Shown piece after piece: positions 1 to 6,279 of a stretch of DNA of 7,901 nt. Both the position numbers and the translations under genes were made by a program. The notes below the pieces were generated by a model that was given only the letters and a program-made list of their open reading frames with translations, was not told the origin of the DNA and did no database searches. This DNA comes from Acidobacteriaceae bacterium (GTDB taxonomy: Bacteria > Acidobacteriota > Terriglobia > Terriglobales > Acidobacteriaceae). Positions within the stretch are counted from its first letter, which is position 1. Each line of letters begins with the position of its first letter. The DNA is taken from contig PLUJ01000335.1 in the NCBI GenBank assembly GCA_003165455.1, forward strand, positions 1 through 7,901, written 5' to 3'.

Positions 1-696
1 CACTTGCGCGTTGGTATAAATGTTGTAATCCAAGGGACCGATGCGCACGTCACCAGCAGGTAGAATTAAATTCGATTGGTCGATAGCGCGAACCACGTCC
101 ATGGGACTGAGCTCGTGGGCCTGCAGTTTCAGCGGGTCCACATTGACCATGATTTGCCGATAACGGCCTCCGTAAGGCGGAGGCACGGTGGCACCCGGCA
201 CGTTTGCAATCTGATTGCGAATAGTGAACTGCAAATAGTCGTGTAGCTGTGTTTCGTTCAAGCCCTGGCCTTCGACAGTCAGCAAACAAACCGGAAGACT
301 CGAAGCATCGACCTTCATCACGACTGGCGGCAGAGTTCCTTGGGGCAAGCGGCGAAGGTCGGCCATAGCAAGATTTGAAATTTGAGTAACGTCGGCATTC
401 GCATCTGTGCCAGGCTGAAAATATATTTTGATAAGGCTAACCCCGGCCATGGAGCGCGATTCCATGTGGTCGATGCCGCTGCCCAGGGTGAAAAAACGTT
501 CGAAGGTATCGGTGATGTCGGCTTCGATCTGCTCGGGAGGCATTCCATTGTAAAAAGTGGCAACCAGCACCACTGGAATGTCGATCGGCGGAAACATGTC
601 CACGGGCATCTGAACCAAGGCAGTAAGACCGAGGACGCAAACAAAAAGGCAAAGAACAATAATGAAATATGGATGTCGAAGAGAAAAAGTTGGCAT
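1..696 (-). CDS. RND efflux transporter permease subunit, N-terminal part (cut by window edge)
   Basis: This is the first 232 residues of an inner-membrane proton-driven RND pump; the frame stays open to base 1, so the C-terminal part lies outside (family members usually have about 1,000 residues or more). Residues 9-29 form the first transmembrane helix, followed by the family-typical MPVDMFPPIDIPVV segment where the chain enters the periplasm. Residues 45-232 match the first porter (PN1/PN2-like) region: GMPPEQIEADIT, then GIDHMESRSMAG, then a stretch ending in LRRLPQGTLPPVV, and ANVPGATVPPPYGG. The ATG at 696 follows the adaptor stop by 6 bases; the ribosome site is weak, suggesting translational coupling. 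It would form a tripartite pump with the adaptor upstream and a TolC-type outer-membrane channel not seen here. Sequence resembles the drug/amphiphile branch more than the heavy-metal branch, but substrate cannot be assigned from this fragment. Confidence 0.95.
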   Translation of the reverse strand, partial: MPTFSLRHPYFIIVLCLFVCVLGLTALVQMPVDMFPPIDIPVVLVATFYNGMPPEQIEADITDTFERFFTLGSGIDHMESRSMAGVSLIKIYFQPGTDANADVTQISNLAMADLRRLPQGTLPPVVMKVDASSLPVCLLTVEGQGLNETQLHDYLQFTIRNQIANVPGATVPPPYGGRYRQIMVNVDPLKLQAHELSPMDVVRAIDQSNLILPAGDVRIGPLDYNIYTNAQV

Positions 697-702
697 GGAT
701 CT

Positions 703-1986
703 CTATTCCGTTCCTGCAGGAGCAGTGACGATTTGGGGTGACACAAGCTGGCCGACCTTGTATTGGTTTTGTTCACCGAAAATAACCATTTCGTTTTCGT
801 TGAGACCGGACAAAACCTCCGCTTGCGTGGCTGTTTCGATACCCAGTTTGATTTCGCGTTTTTCAATACGATTTGAAGAATTTACGACGAGCACAGTGCC
901 TTGGCCTATGCCCGACGACTGAACAGCTTGAACTGGGACGCACAGAGCTTGCGAAGCCGAGCGAAGCGGAATCTTGACGGATGCGTACATTCCGGGAACC
1001 AGCCGGTAATCAGGATTGGGAACTTGAACCTCGGTATGCATGGTGCGGGTGTCTTCTCGCACATCCACGGAGAAGCGCGCGACCTTACCAGGAAAGGTTT
1101 TGTTCAGCGACGGCACGTGCACGTCCACGGCGTCCCCGACATGAATATATTGAACATAAGATTCAGGGACTGGAATCACGAGCCGAAAAAGATCGTCCTC
1201 GGAGAGGCGTACGATGGGCATCGCTTGCGTACTCGATCCCGTGCCGGCCTGCACTAGCGTACCCAGGTTCGCGTAGCGGTCGGTGATTACCCCGGGAAAC
1301 GGAGCAGTGATTCTCGAATAATCGAACAAACTTTGGTCGTGTGAGAGTTTAGCCTTCGCCACCGACATCTGGCTTTGCGCTGCCTCCAGCGCTGCCTGAC
1401 CGGCATCGGCCTGCGACGCGGCTGCGAGATCTTTGCCCTGAGCGTCGTCTACCTCTTGTTGAGCCACGATGCCGGGCTGAGTTTGAAAGACTCCATTCAG
1501 TCGAGTGTATTGAAGATGCAGCGCCTTGTACTGTGCCTGATACCGGTACAACTCGTTCTGGGCGCGGCTGACTTGATTTGCGGCATTCTTTATTTCCGCT
1601 TCGTCCTCGTCCAATTGAGCTTGCAGCTCTGGAATCTCCAGGACCGCAATGACCTGTCCGGTTTTAACGTGTGTTCCATAGTCCACGTCCAGCTTTTTCA
1701 CGAAGCCTGACTCTTTGGCGTATACATCGATCTCTTGGAATGGTACGAGTTCCGAAGACAAAGTGATTTGGCGGCCGAGGGATTTCGTCACTACTTTGGT
1801 TACGCCCACAGTGGGTGGCGCATTGCTCGCCTGCACCCGGTTGTTGTGACTTTCGGAACACGATGAAAAACTGAAAACCATCGCTGCGATCAGCAAACTC
1901 AGGCCGCACCGTATATTCGTTTCCGGCGCCCTAACGCCTACTCTGTAATGATGATTTGTCGACATGTCTTTCTGGAATTTGTACAT
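703..1986 (-). CDS. RND efflux periplasmic adaptor (membrane fusion) lipoprotein
   Basis: The periplasmic adaptor links the RND pump to an outer-membrane channel. Of 427 residues, 29-42 are a hydrophobic signal core ending in a lipobox-like FSSC, so C43 is the likely lipidated residue. Residues about 80-120 are the first lipoyl half (YGTHVKTGQVIAVLEIPELQ), 120-215 an Ala/Gln-rich coiled-coil hairpin whose tip (R162, V166, V174, then QQEVDDA) resembles the channel-docking motif, and 225-250 the second lipoyl half (ITAPFPGVITDRYANLG). The beta-barrel (FRLVIPVPESYV to PGMYASVKIPL) and membrane-proximal domain (CVPVQAV, VEKREI-like IEKREIKLGI) follow. The ATG at 1986 lies 8 bases after the RraA-like stop but has no ribosome site; an in-frame ATG at 1965 (residue 8) has only a poor purine-rich stretch before it, so the exact start is uncertain. 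The pump gene follows 6 bases downstream. Confidence 0.95.
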   Translation of the reverse strand: MYKFQKDMSTNHHYRVGVRAPETNIRCGLSLLIAAMVFSFSSCSESHNNRVQASNAPPTVGVTKVVTKSLGRQITLSSELVPFQEIDVYAKESGFVKKLDVDYGTHVKTGQVIAVLEIPELQAQLDEDEAEIKNAANQVSRAQNELYRYQAQYKALHLQYTRLNGVFQTQPGIVAQQEVDDAQGKDLAAASQADAGQAALEAAQSQMSVAKAKLSHDQSLFDYSRITAPFPGVITDRYANLGTLVQAGTGSSTQAMPIVRLSEDDLFRLVIPVPESYVQYIHVGDAVDVHVPSLNKTFPGKVARFSVDVREDTRTMHTEVQVPNPDYRLVPGMYASVKIPLRSASQALCVPVQAVQSSGIGQGTVLVVNSSNRIEKREIKLGIETATQAEVLSGLNENEMVIFGEQNQYKVGQLVSPQIVTAPAGTE

Positions 1987-1994
1987 GCGCGCGG

Positions 1995-2693
1995 CTAGTG
2001 CAGTGTCTTAATGACTTCGCCAAGTCCTTCCACTGAAAAATCCTGCGACTTGCAAAATTCGATGACTCGATCTTCCTTGCGTTGCAGTCGTTCGGCAGCG
2101 GCGGGGACCCGGGTGGCGACCTGATGCGGTACGGTCAAAACACCGTGACGGTCTCCGTGCAATAAATCTCCAGCTCGCACGTCCAGTCCTCCCACTTGAA
2201 CTATGGTTCCAATTTCGAAGATATGCGCGTATGCGTGGGAAACGGCCACGCTGCCGGCAAATAGTTGAAAGCCAATTGCCTGAACGGATGGCAATTCGCG
2301 AACTGCGCCATTCGTCACGTAACCGACACACCCCAGAGCCTTCAGTATCGAGGCGTGCACATTTCCCACAAAAGCGCCGCGCCCTGGTCGATCGTCCATA
2401 TCTTCCAGAACCAAAACGCGAGGTGGGGGTACTTGAAGAATGCTGTTCCAAAAATCGGCACGATCGCGGAAGGTTCCTCCGCCGATCGGAGGTTCCCCGC
2501 TACGCAATCTTCCCGTGACGGCATAACCCACCATGGGTGGCAGATCCTCGAGCATGCAACGCACCCGGGCGTCGGCGAAGCCGGTATTTCGCAATCGCAC
2601 GTTGAAAGACTCGATCGCGTTCGCCACCATGTTGGTACCTATTTGGCGAAGAGATTCGAGTTCTGCTTCGGTCAGCAAAGCCTCAGCGGACAC
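1995..2693 (-). CDS. RraA-like / HMG-CHA aldolase family protein
   Basis: A 232-residue member of the RraA-like fold family, which includes HMG/CHA aldolases, oxaloacetate decarboxylases and the E. coli RNase E regulator RraA; the old label 'dimethylmenaquinone methyltransferase' for this family is a misannotation. Visible signatures are an N-terminal helical part (TNMVANAIESF), GRGAFVGNVHASILKALGCVGYVTNGAVRELPSV around residues 104-137 read in pieces, and GDLLHGDRHGVLTVP at 175-189. R132 sits where the family's substrate-binding Arg is; the following metal-binding Asp is Glu (E133) here. There is no signal peptide, so it is cytosolic. The GTG start at 2693 is supported by AAAGGAAG five bases upstream. 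It stands 74 bases after the DUF2950 gene and 8 bases before the annotated efflux adaptor start, so co-transcription with the pump is likely. Whether it is an aldolase/decarboxylase or has a regulatory role cannot be decided from sequence. Confidence 0.88.
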   Translation of the reverse strand: MSAEALLTEAELESLRQIGTNMVANAIESFNVRLRNTGFADARVRCMLEDLPPMVGYAVTGRLRSGEPPIGGGTFRDRADFWNSILQVPPPRVLVLEDMDDRPGRGAFVGNVHASILKALGCVGYVTNGAVRELPSVQAIGFQLFAGSVAVSHAYAHIFEIGTIVQVGGLDVRAGDLLHGDRHGVLTVPHQVATRVPAAAERLQRKEDRVIEFCKSQDFSVEGLGEVIKTLH

Positions 2694-2767
2694 TGTTGCT
2701 TCCTTTCGTAACAGCTGAGCACGCCAGGGTCATCCAAAACATTCAGGATGTTAAAGCGAAACGCAAC

Positions 2768-3787
2768 TCACTCGGCTTTCCGCCATCCCGTACCGGGATC
2801 GTATCGCTTCATCGTTTTCGCTGCCTCGGCCGTCTTCGGACCCAGGTCCTTTTCATACACCTGCCCGTCCTGGTTCACGATGAATGTCATGACTCCGGAC
2901 GAGCGATATTCCGCCGGATATGCGACGAAGGCAAAACCGCCAGTCATTTTTCCATCCACGATGTAATTGCGCGAACCCCCGGACGCTTTTGACCCCTGGG
3001 CCTTTAATATCCGGAAGTAGTACCCTTGAAAGGGCTCCAAATTACGAGCTGGTGCCTGGGGATAACCATCTGTCGCAGCAACGGCGATTAGCGGCCCAAT
3101 CGGACTAGCCTTATCCGAAGCTGACTCCCAGTACAAACCGTTTTGCTTTCCGGGATCGCTAAAGAACTTCTGTGCATACTGGCTTCCCGCGATGCCTTCG
3201 TGAGGTTGCGCGTAATATTCCTTTTCGGCATCCATCAGTTCATGGCAAGTTTGCATCACCGCCATTTCGTTCTTGCCGACTCGTCGATAGAGAATTTCTT
3301 GCTTTCCTGCTGCCGTGTCGAAATACCACGAGTTGCCCTGGCGCAGAAGCGGAATGGGGGTCGGCCAATTTTCGGCTCCGATGTAGAGAGTAGTCGTGCC
3401 GTCAGGCTCAGTGACCAGGCGATGCATCTGCTGGTACTTCTGTACGAACTGATCTCTGTTTGTCTTATCCTCAGCTCCATCGCCCGAAGAGATAATTTCC
3501 TTCGCATTCGCCCCAAGAATCTTCAATAGAGTCGCTTCGTCATCCTTTCTCAGCGCTCTAACCAGCGCGTGAGTCGCTTCGGCTGCAGAACTGAAAGTCT
3601 CTTGTCCGGCTTCCAATCCAGTGGATGTGCGGGCGGTTGTCGCCCGGTCGGTAGAATTGTCGATTTGCGCATTCGACTGTCCTGTTGCGAGACATGAGAC
3701 GAATCCGAAGCTCGCCAGAATGGAGAGCGTAACGGCATGACTAACATGAGCTGTAAAACTTCGTGAATCGTGTCTTTCTAATTTCAT
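2768..3787 (-). CDS. DUF2950 family exported protein
   Basis: A 339-residue protein that I recognise as the DUF2950 family, function unknown. Residues 1-41 are an export signal: basic start, hydrophobic core 18-34, then either a lipoprotein-type cysteine (FVSC, C32) or signal peptidase cleavage near SNAQ. The body has the family's regular landmarks in order: FSSAAEATHALVRALRKDD (65-83), ILGANAKEIISSGD (90-103), ENWPTPIPLLRQGNSWYFDTAAG (139-161 in pieces), ILYRRVGKNE (165-174), GLYW (217-220), SPIGPL (228-233), FQGYYFRILKAQG (253-265), GGFAFVAYPAEY (283-294), SGVMTFIV (297-304) and YEKDLGP (311-317). Start ATG 3787 has an AGAAGGGAT ribosome site about 8-10 bases upstream. It follows the DUF3300 gene by 75 bases; the two families are, from memory, often neighbours, so a shared envelope role is a reasonable inference. 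Confidence 0.9.
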   Translation of the reverse strand: MKLERHDSRSFTAHVSHAVTLSILASFGFVSCLATGQSNAQIDNSTDRATTARTSTGLEAGQETFSSAAEATHALVRALRKDDEATLLKILGANAKEIISSGDGAEDKTNRDQFVQKYQQMHRLVTEPDGTTTLYIGAENWPTPIPLLRQGNSWYFDTAAGKQEILYRRVGKNEMAVMQTCHELMDAEKEYYAQPHEGIAGSQYAQKFFSDPGKQNGLYWESASDKASPIGPLIAVAATDGYPQAPARNLEPFQGYYFRILKAQGSKASGGSRNYIVDGKMTGGFAFVAYPAEYRSSGVMTFIVNQDGQVYEKDLGPKTAEAAKTMKRYDPGTGWRKAE

Positions 3788-3862
3788 AACTTCAGATCCC
3801 TTCTTGTCATTGCTCGTGATGAATCTGCCGCGAGCTCGATTGATCCCTGTGGTAGCCCCGTT

Positions 3863-5002
3863 CTAGCGCCTACCGCCACCACCTCCGTGCATGCCACCGC
3901 CTCCATGCGCGCCGCCACCGAAGCTGGATTGTCCCCGTGAGGAAAAGCCTCGCGCATCTCCACCCCTGCTTACTCCGCCAAACGCACCGGATCGGCCGCC
4001 AGAAAAGCCTCGCCCTCCAACCCCACGCTCACCCCCTGCAAACCCTCGCGCCCCGCGGCCGCCGTTGGCAAAAGCTGCCCCTCCGCGGTAATTTCCGTGA
4101 AAGTAGGCATTTCGATCATAGAAAGCATGGCTGTGGAAGGCGTATGGACCTCCTCCGTAGCGGAGGAACCCGCCACGCCAATCGAGCCCCCAGCCGCGCC
4201 AGCCCCAGCCAAATCCGAAAAACGGGCTAATGCCAAATCCGACGCCGAAAGATAAGTAAGGGCCACCAATTCCCCACCAGGGATAGAATCCCGGCCACAG
4301 TCCCACCGGATAGCCGTAAATCAAGTTGGGGTTGTACTCGGGAACGTACACAACATCCGGGTTTGCGGGCTCGATATCGACATCGTCCCCTTGATTCGAG
4401 ACATTCTGTTGCGGAGTTGATTTCAGGTTCCCAGACTGTTCTGCCTTCCTCCGCATAACCTGAATAGCATGCATAACATCGGCCTGCTGGTTATAGTTCG
4501 CGTCCCCAAGTTCCGAGGTCCAAGATAAATCTTTATCCAGATTTGCCAAGACCGAAGGAAACTGAGTGAGCGCTTTTACGCTCGGATCCCAGTCCTGCTG
4601 ATTGACGGCGTCACCCAATTCCTTACCCTTGAGATTGGGATTTTGCTGCATAAAGCGCTCGGCCTCCACAATTTGAGTCGGGTAGGCCGAGGCAGCCAAA
4701 ATCTGGGCTATGAGGGCATCCGGATACAGGGCGATGGGCGCAACCAGTTGCTGCAGTTGGTCGGGCGTCAGAGATGCAGACTGCGGCCGCTCCGGGCCCG
4801 GCGGTGGTCCCTGGTCTTGCTGATTCTGGTTTGGAGGTGGAGGAGACTGATCCTGCGGAGGCGGCGGCGTTTGATCCTGTGAAGCTGGCGGCTGATCTTG
4901 CAGCGGAAGTGGAGCGGCCCACAAACAGCCACTAGTTACAACCAGCGCGAGAGTACTGACAGAAATTCCGCTAAGAATGGTTTGAAAGAATTTTGATCGC
5001 AC
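3863..5002 (-). CDS. DUF3300 family exported protein with Pro/Gln-rich linker and Gly/Arg-rich tail
   Basis: A 379-residue exported protein. I place the start at GTG 5002, since AAGGAGG lies six bases before it; the in-frame GTG at 5029 would put that ribosome site inside the coding region. Residues 2-30 are a signal sequence (RSKFF, hydrophobic core, then SGCLWAAP; cleavage after LWA or, less likely, lipidation at C26). Residues 35-73 are a Pro/Gln-rich linker built from QDQxPPPP units. Residues 78-226 form the DUF3300 domain: LTPDQLQQLVAPIALYPD, LIAQILAASAYPTQI, then NQQDWDPSVKALTQFPSVL, and finally PDVVYVPEYNP. After it come an aromatic/Gly stretch (FYPWWGIGG, FGFGWGWRGW) and a low-complexity Gly/Arg/Ser tail ending HGGGGGRR. 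Function is unknown; the layout suggests a periplasmic or surface protein. The DUF2950 gene follows 75 bases downstream. Confidence 0.9.
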   Translation of the reverse strand: MRSKFFQTILSGISVSTLALVVTSGCLWAAPLPLQDQPPASQDQTPPPPQDQSPPPPNQNQQDQGPPPGPERPQSASLTPDQLQQLVAPIALYPDALIAQILAASAYPTQIVEAERFMQQNPNLKGKELGDAVNQQDWDPSVKALTQFPSVLANLDKDLSWTSELGDANYNQQADVMHAIQVMRRKAEQSGNLKSTPQQNVSNQGDDVDIEPANPDVVYVPEYNPNLIYGYPVGLWPGFYPWWGIGGPYLSFGVGFGISPFFGFGWGWRGWGLDWRGGFLRYGGGPYAFHSHAFYDRNAYFHGNYRGGAAFANGGRGARGFAGGERGVGGRGFSGGRSGAFGGVSRGGDARGFSSRGQSSFGGGAHGGGGMHGGGGGRR

Positions 5003-5008
5003 TACCAA

Positions 5009-5015
5009 CCTCCTT
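5009..5015 (-). promoter_or_regulatory. Strong ribosome binding site deciding the DUF3300 start
   Basis: On the minus strand AAGGAGG is followed by the six bases TTGGTA and then GTG (5002-5000). This near-perfect match to the anti-Shine-Dalgarno sequence at ideal spacing argues that translation starts at 5002, giving MRSKFFQ, and not at the GTG nine codons upstream. Confidence 0.8.
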
Positions 5016-5109
5016 GATTCGTGAACCACAGAACACTGTGTCAGCGGCAGAACACTTCGCTATCGATGACGGACTGACTTCTGACTTCTACAAGGATGCC
5101 GACCCAGAC

Positions 5110-5140
5110 CGAATAGTTTGCGGCCAAAGTGAACTATTCG
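5110..5140. repeat. Perfect 9-bp inverted repeat upstream of the DUF3300 gene (possible operator)
   Basis: CGAATAGTT (5110-5118) and its exact reverse complement AACTATTCG (5132-5140) flank a 13-base spacer. It lies 107 bases before the DUF3300 start and 34 bases after the stop of the small upstream ORF. Neither strand shows a T-run right after the stem, so it is a poor intrinsic terminator. A dyad of this size is compatible with an operator for a dimeric repressor, or with an mRNA hairpin. No regulator gene is in the window. Confidence 0.5.
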
Positions 5141-5174
5141 AACGCTTCGGACGACAAACTAGATAAAAAGCCAC

Positions 5175-5489
5175 TTAAATGGAAGGAGGCGGACGATTGT
5201 ATAAGGATTCTGCAAGGAGAAGATCAGGCGACAGGGGATTGGCAGGTGCGAATCGGGGACAGAATCTTGGTAGATCAAGATTCGTGATGCTAAACGCAGG
5301 CGGAATCCAACCGAAAGCGGTCTTGTTAAGGTGCTGCCTTTTGGCATCCGCTGGGACTTGTATCTTAGCGGCCGTTATGGTGTGTGACGATGGGTCCAGC
5401 GGTGAACAATAGCGCGTGGTTACGCTGACGGTGATGGCGGATATAGCCACCAACACCATAAGAGCACTCCAATTACGACACAAGCGCAT
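5175..5489 (-). CDS. Small hypothetical membrane-anchored, proline-rich protein
   Basis: From ATG 5489 this encodes 104 residues: a short basic start (MRLCRNW), one hydrophobic segment (SALMVLVAISAITVSV, about 8-23), then a polar stretch and a Pro-rich C-terminus containing FGWIPPAFSI, LPRFCPRF, APANPLSPDLLL and the tail ESLYNRPPPSI. This looks like a signal anchor or signal peptide with a periplasmic tail. I associate the SLYNRPPP-type tail with small uncharacterised acidobacterial proteins, but that is memory, not a search. The frame extends upstream to a GTG at 5546 (123 residues), which places charged residues before the hydrophobic segment and would sit about at a possible transcription start; neither start has a well-spaced ribosome site (AGGA directly abuts the ATG). 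The frame lies 76 bases (GTG) or 133 bases (ATG) beyond the ssb stop. If it is not a gene, 5003-5622 would be a 620-base non-coding region. No function can be assigned. Confidence 0.55.
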   Translation of the reverse strand: MRLCRNWSALMVLVAISAITVSVTTRYCSPLDPSSHTITAAKIQVPADAKRQHLNKTAFGWIPPAFSITNLDLPRFCPRFAPANPLSPDLLLAESLYNRPPPSI

Positions 5490-5551
5490 TCCTGAGTATT
5501 GTCTGCGCAGAACTCTGAATCTCCCGTTACTCCACGTGGTAAACACACGCT

Positions 5552-5580
5552 ATTTAATTAGATAACCACAACTCGTGCAA
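5552..5580 (-). promoter_or_regulatory. Weak candidate sigma-70-type promoter for the small proline-rich ORF
   Basis: On the minus strand TTGCAC (5580-5575) and TTAAAT (5557-5552) are separated by 17 bases, in a locally AT-rich stretch. The hexamers match the consensus at only 3 and 4 positions. Transcription would begin near 5545, which favours the ATG at 5489 over the GTG at 5546. Confidence 0.25.
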
Positions 5581-5622
5581 CGGTTGTATTCAATTGCCAG
5601 AGTGCGCGAACCGTGAATGAGG

Positions 5623-6105
5623 CTAAAAGGGGATGTCCTCATCGGTGATTGGTCCTGACGCCGCCCCAGCATGTTCCGGTTCCGGCATACGCTGGTCAAA
5701 ATTGTTTCCGCCCGCTGACGCGCCACGCGAACTGCCACTGAACTCTCCGCTACCCGCGCCTTCGCCACGTCCGCCAAGCAGGACCAGATCATTGACCACA
5801 ATCTCGGTCATATATTTTTTCTGGCCGCTGGTTTTATCGTCCCAGGAATGAGTCCGCAGACTGCCTTCGATATAGACCTTGCTGCCTTTCTTAACGTACT
5901 CGCCGACAATCTCCGCAGTGCGTGCCCAGGCGGTGATGTTGTGCCACTCAGTTCGATCCTGCCAATTCCCGTCTTTGTCTTTAAAACGCTCATTCGTTGC
6001 CAGGCTGAATTTTGCCACGGGCGTCCCTTGGGGGGTGTATTTCACTTCCGGATCCTTGCCTAGATTTCCAATCAGGATAACTTTGTTGACGCTCTTTCCT
6101 GCCAT
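5623..6105 (-). CDS. ssb: Single-stranded DNA-binding protein
   Basis: A 160-residue bacterial SSB that coats single-stranded DNA in replication, recombination and repair, normally as a tetramer. Residues 1-110 are the OB-fold: NKVILIGNLGKDPEVKYTPQG, then AKFSLATNERF, TEWHNITAWARTAEIVGEYVKKG in pieces, and YIEGSLRTHSW with W54 and W88 aligning with the DNA-stacking tryptophans of E. coli SSB; position 60 is Trp where E. coli has Phe. Residues 111-153 are a flexible Gly/Ser/Ala-rich linker, and the protein ends in the conserved acidic tip DEDIPF that recruits partner proteins. ATG 6105 is preceded by AAAGGAG six bases upstream. It is not in the common rpsF-ssb-rpsR setting; its own promoter seems to lie in the divergent gap with the ferredoxin gene. 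Confidence 0.97.
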   Translation of the reverse strand: MAGKSVNKVILIGNLGKDPEVKYTPQGTPVAKFSLATNERFKDKDGNWQDRTEWHNITAWARTAEIVGEYVKKGSKVYIEGSLRTHSWDDKTSGQKKYMTEIVVNDLVLLGGRGEGAGSGEFSGSSRGASAGGNNFDQRMPEPEHAGAASGPITDEDIPF

Positions 6106-6128
6106 GATGTGCTCCTTTGCAGGGGTTC

Positions 6129-6137
6129 ACTATAGCA
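6129..6137 (-). promoter_or_regulatory. Extended -10 promoter element for ssb
   Basis: Minus-strand TGCTATAGT is an extended -10 motif (TGn followed by TATAGT, five of six matches). No good -35 is seen at 16-18 bases, as is usual for extended -10 promoters. The predicted transcript start lies roughly 17-18 bases before the ssb ATG, just upstream of its AAAGGAG site. Confidence 0.5.
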
Positions 6138-6244
6138 GAACCGACGGCGTGGAAATGGTGGTGAGTATCACAAATCCCGGGCTTCGGTTTCATTTCGGGG
6201 CGACCTGCCTGGCGCGAGGGCCTTCGACACACCTAAAGATAGTG

Positions 6245-6272
6245 CTGAAAAATCCTTGAAGCGGAGTATAAT
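6245..6272 (+). promoter_or_regulatory. Sigma-70-type promoter for the ferredoxin gene, probably leaderless transcript
   Basis: CTGAAA (6245-6250, four of six matches to TTGACA) and a perfect TATAAT (6267-6272) are 16 bases apart. Only seven bases separate TATAAT from the ATG at 6280, so transcription should begin at or next to the start codon, leaving no room for a ribosome site. Confidence 0.5.
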
Positions 6273-6279
6273 TTCCGCC

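Noticed and set aside
382..741. Plus-strand ORF of 119 codons
   Set aside because: It lies antisense to the RND pump start, whose protein sequence is clearly recognisable; the plus-strand product has no family features.
318..866. Minus-strand ORF of 182 codons spanning the adaptor end and pump start
   Set aside because: It is an out-of-frame shadow of the pump and adaptor genes; its start lies within the adaptor gene and its product has no coherent RND features.
4790..4905. Tandem repeat DNA / possible minisatellite
   Set aside because: The repetition is explained by the QDQxPPPP linker of the DUF3300 protein; the copies are degenerate at DNA level.
5003..5029. GTG at 5029 as the DUF3300 start
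   Set aside because: AAGGAGG at 5015-5009 would then be inside the coding sequence; it is ideally placed for GTG 5002.
5074..5089. Short tandem CTGACTT repeat (two copies and a bit) in the DUF3300 upstream region
   Set aside because: Two 7-base copies are too few to separate from chance; noted only as a possible part of a regulatory region.
5179..5412. Plus-strand ORF of 77 codons upstream of the DUF3300 gene
   Set aside because: It is antisense to the small proline-rich ORF, has a composition without domain-like order, and lacks a supporting context. GGAGG just after its ATG serves no start.
6256..6279. TTG at 6256 as the ferredoxin start
   Set aside because: A perfect TATAAT lies inside this extension and no ribosome site precedes the TTG.
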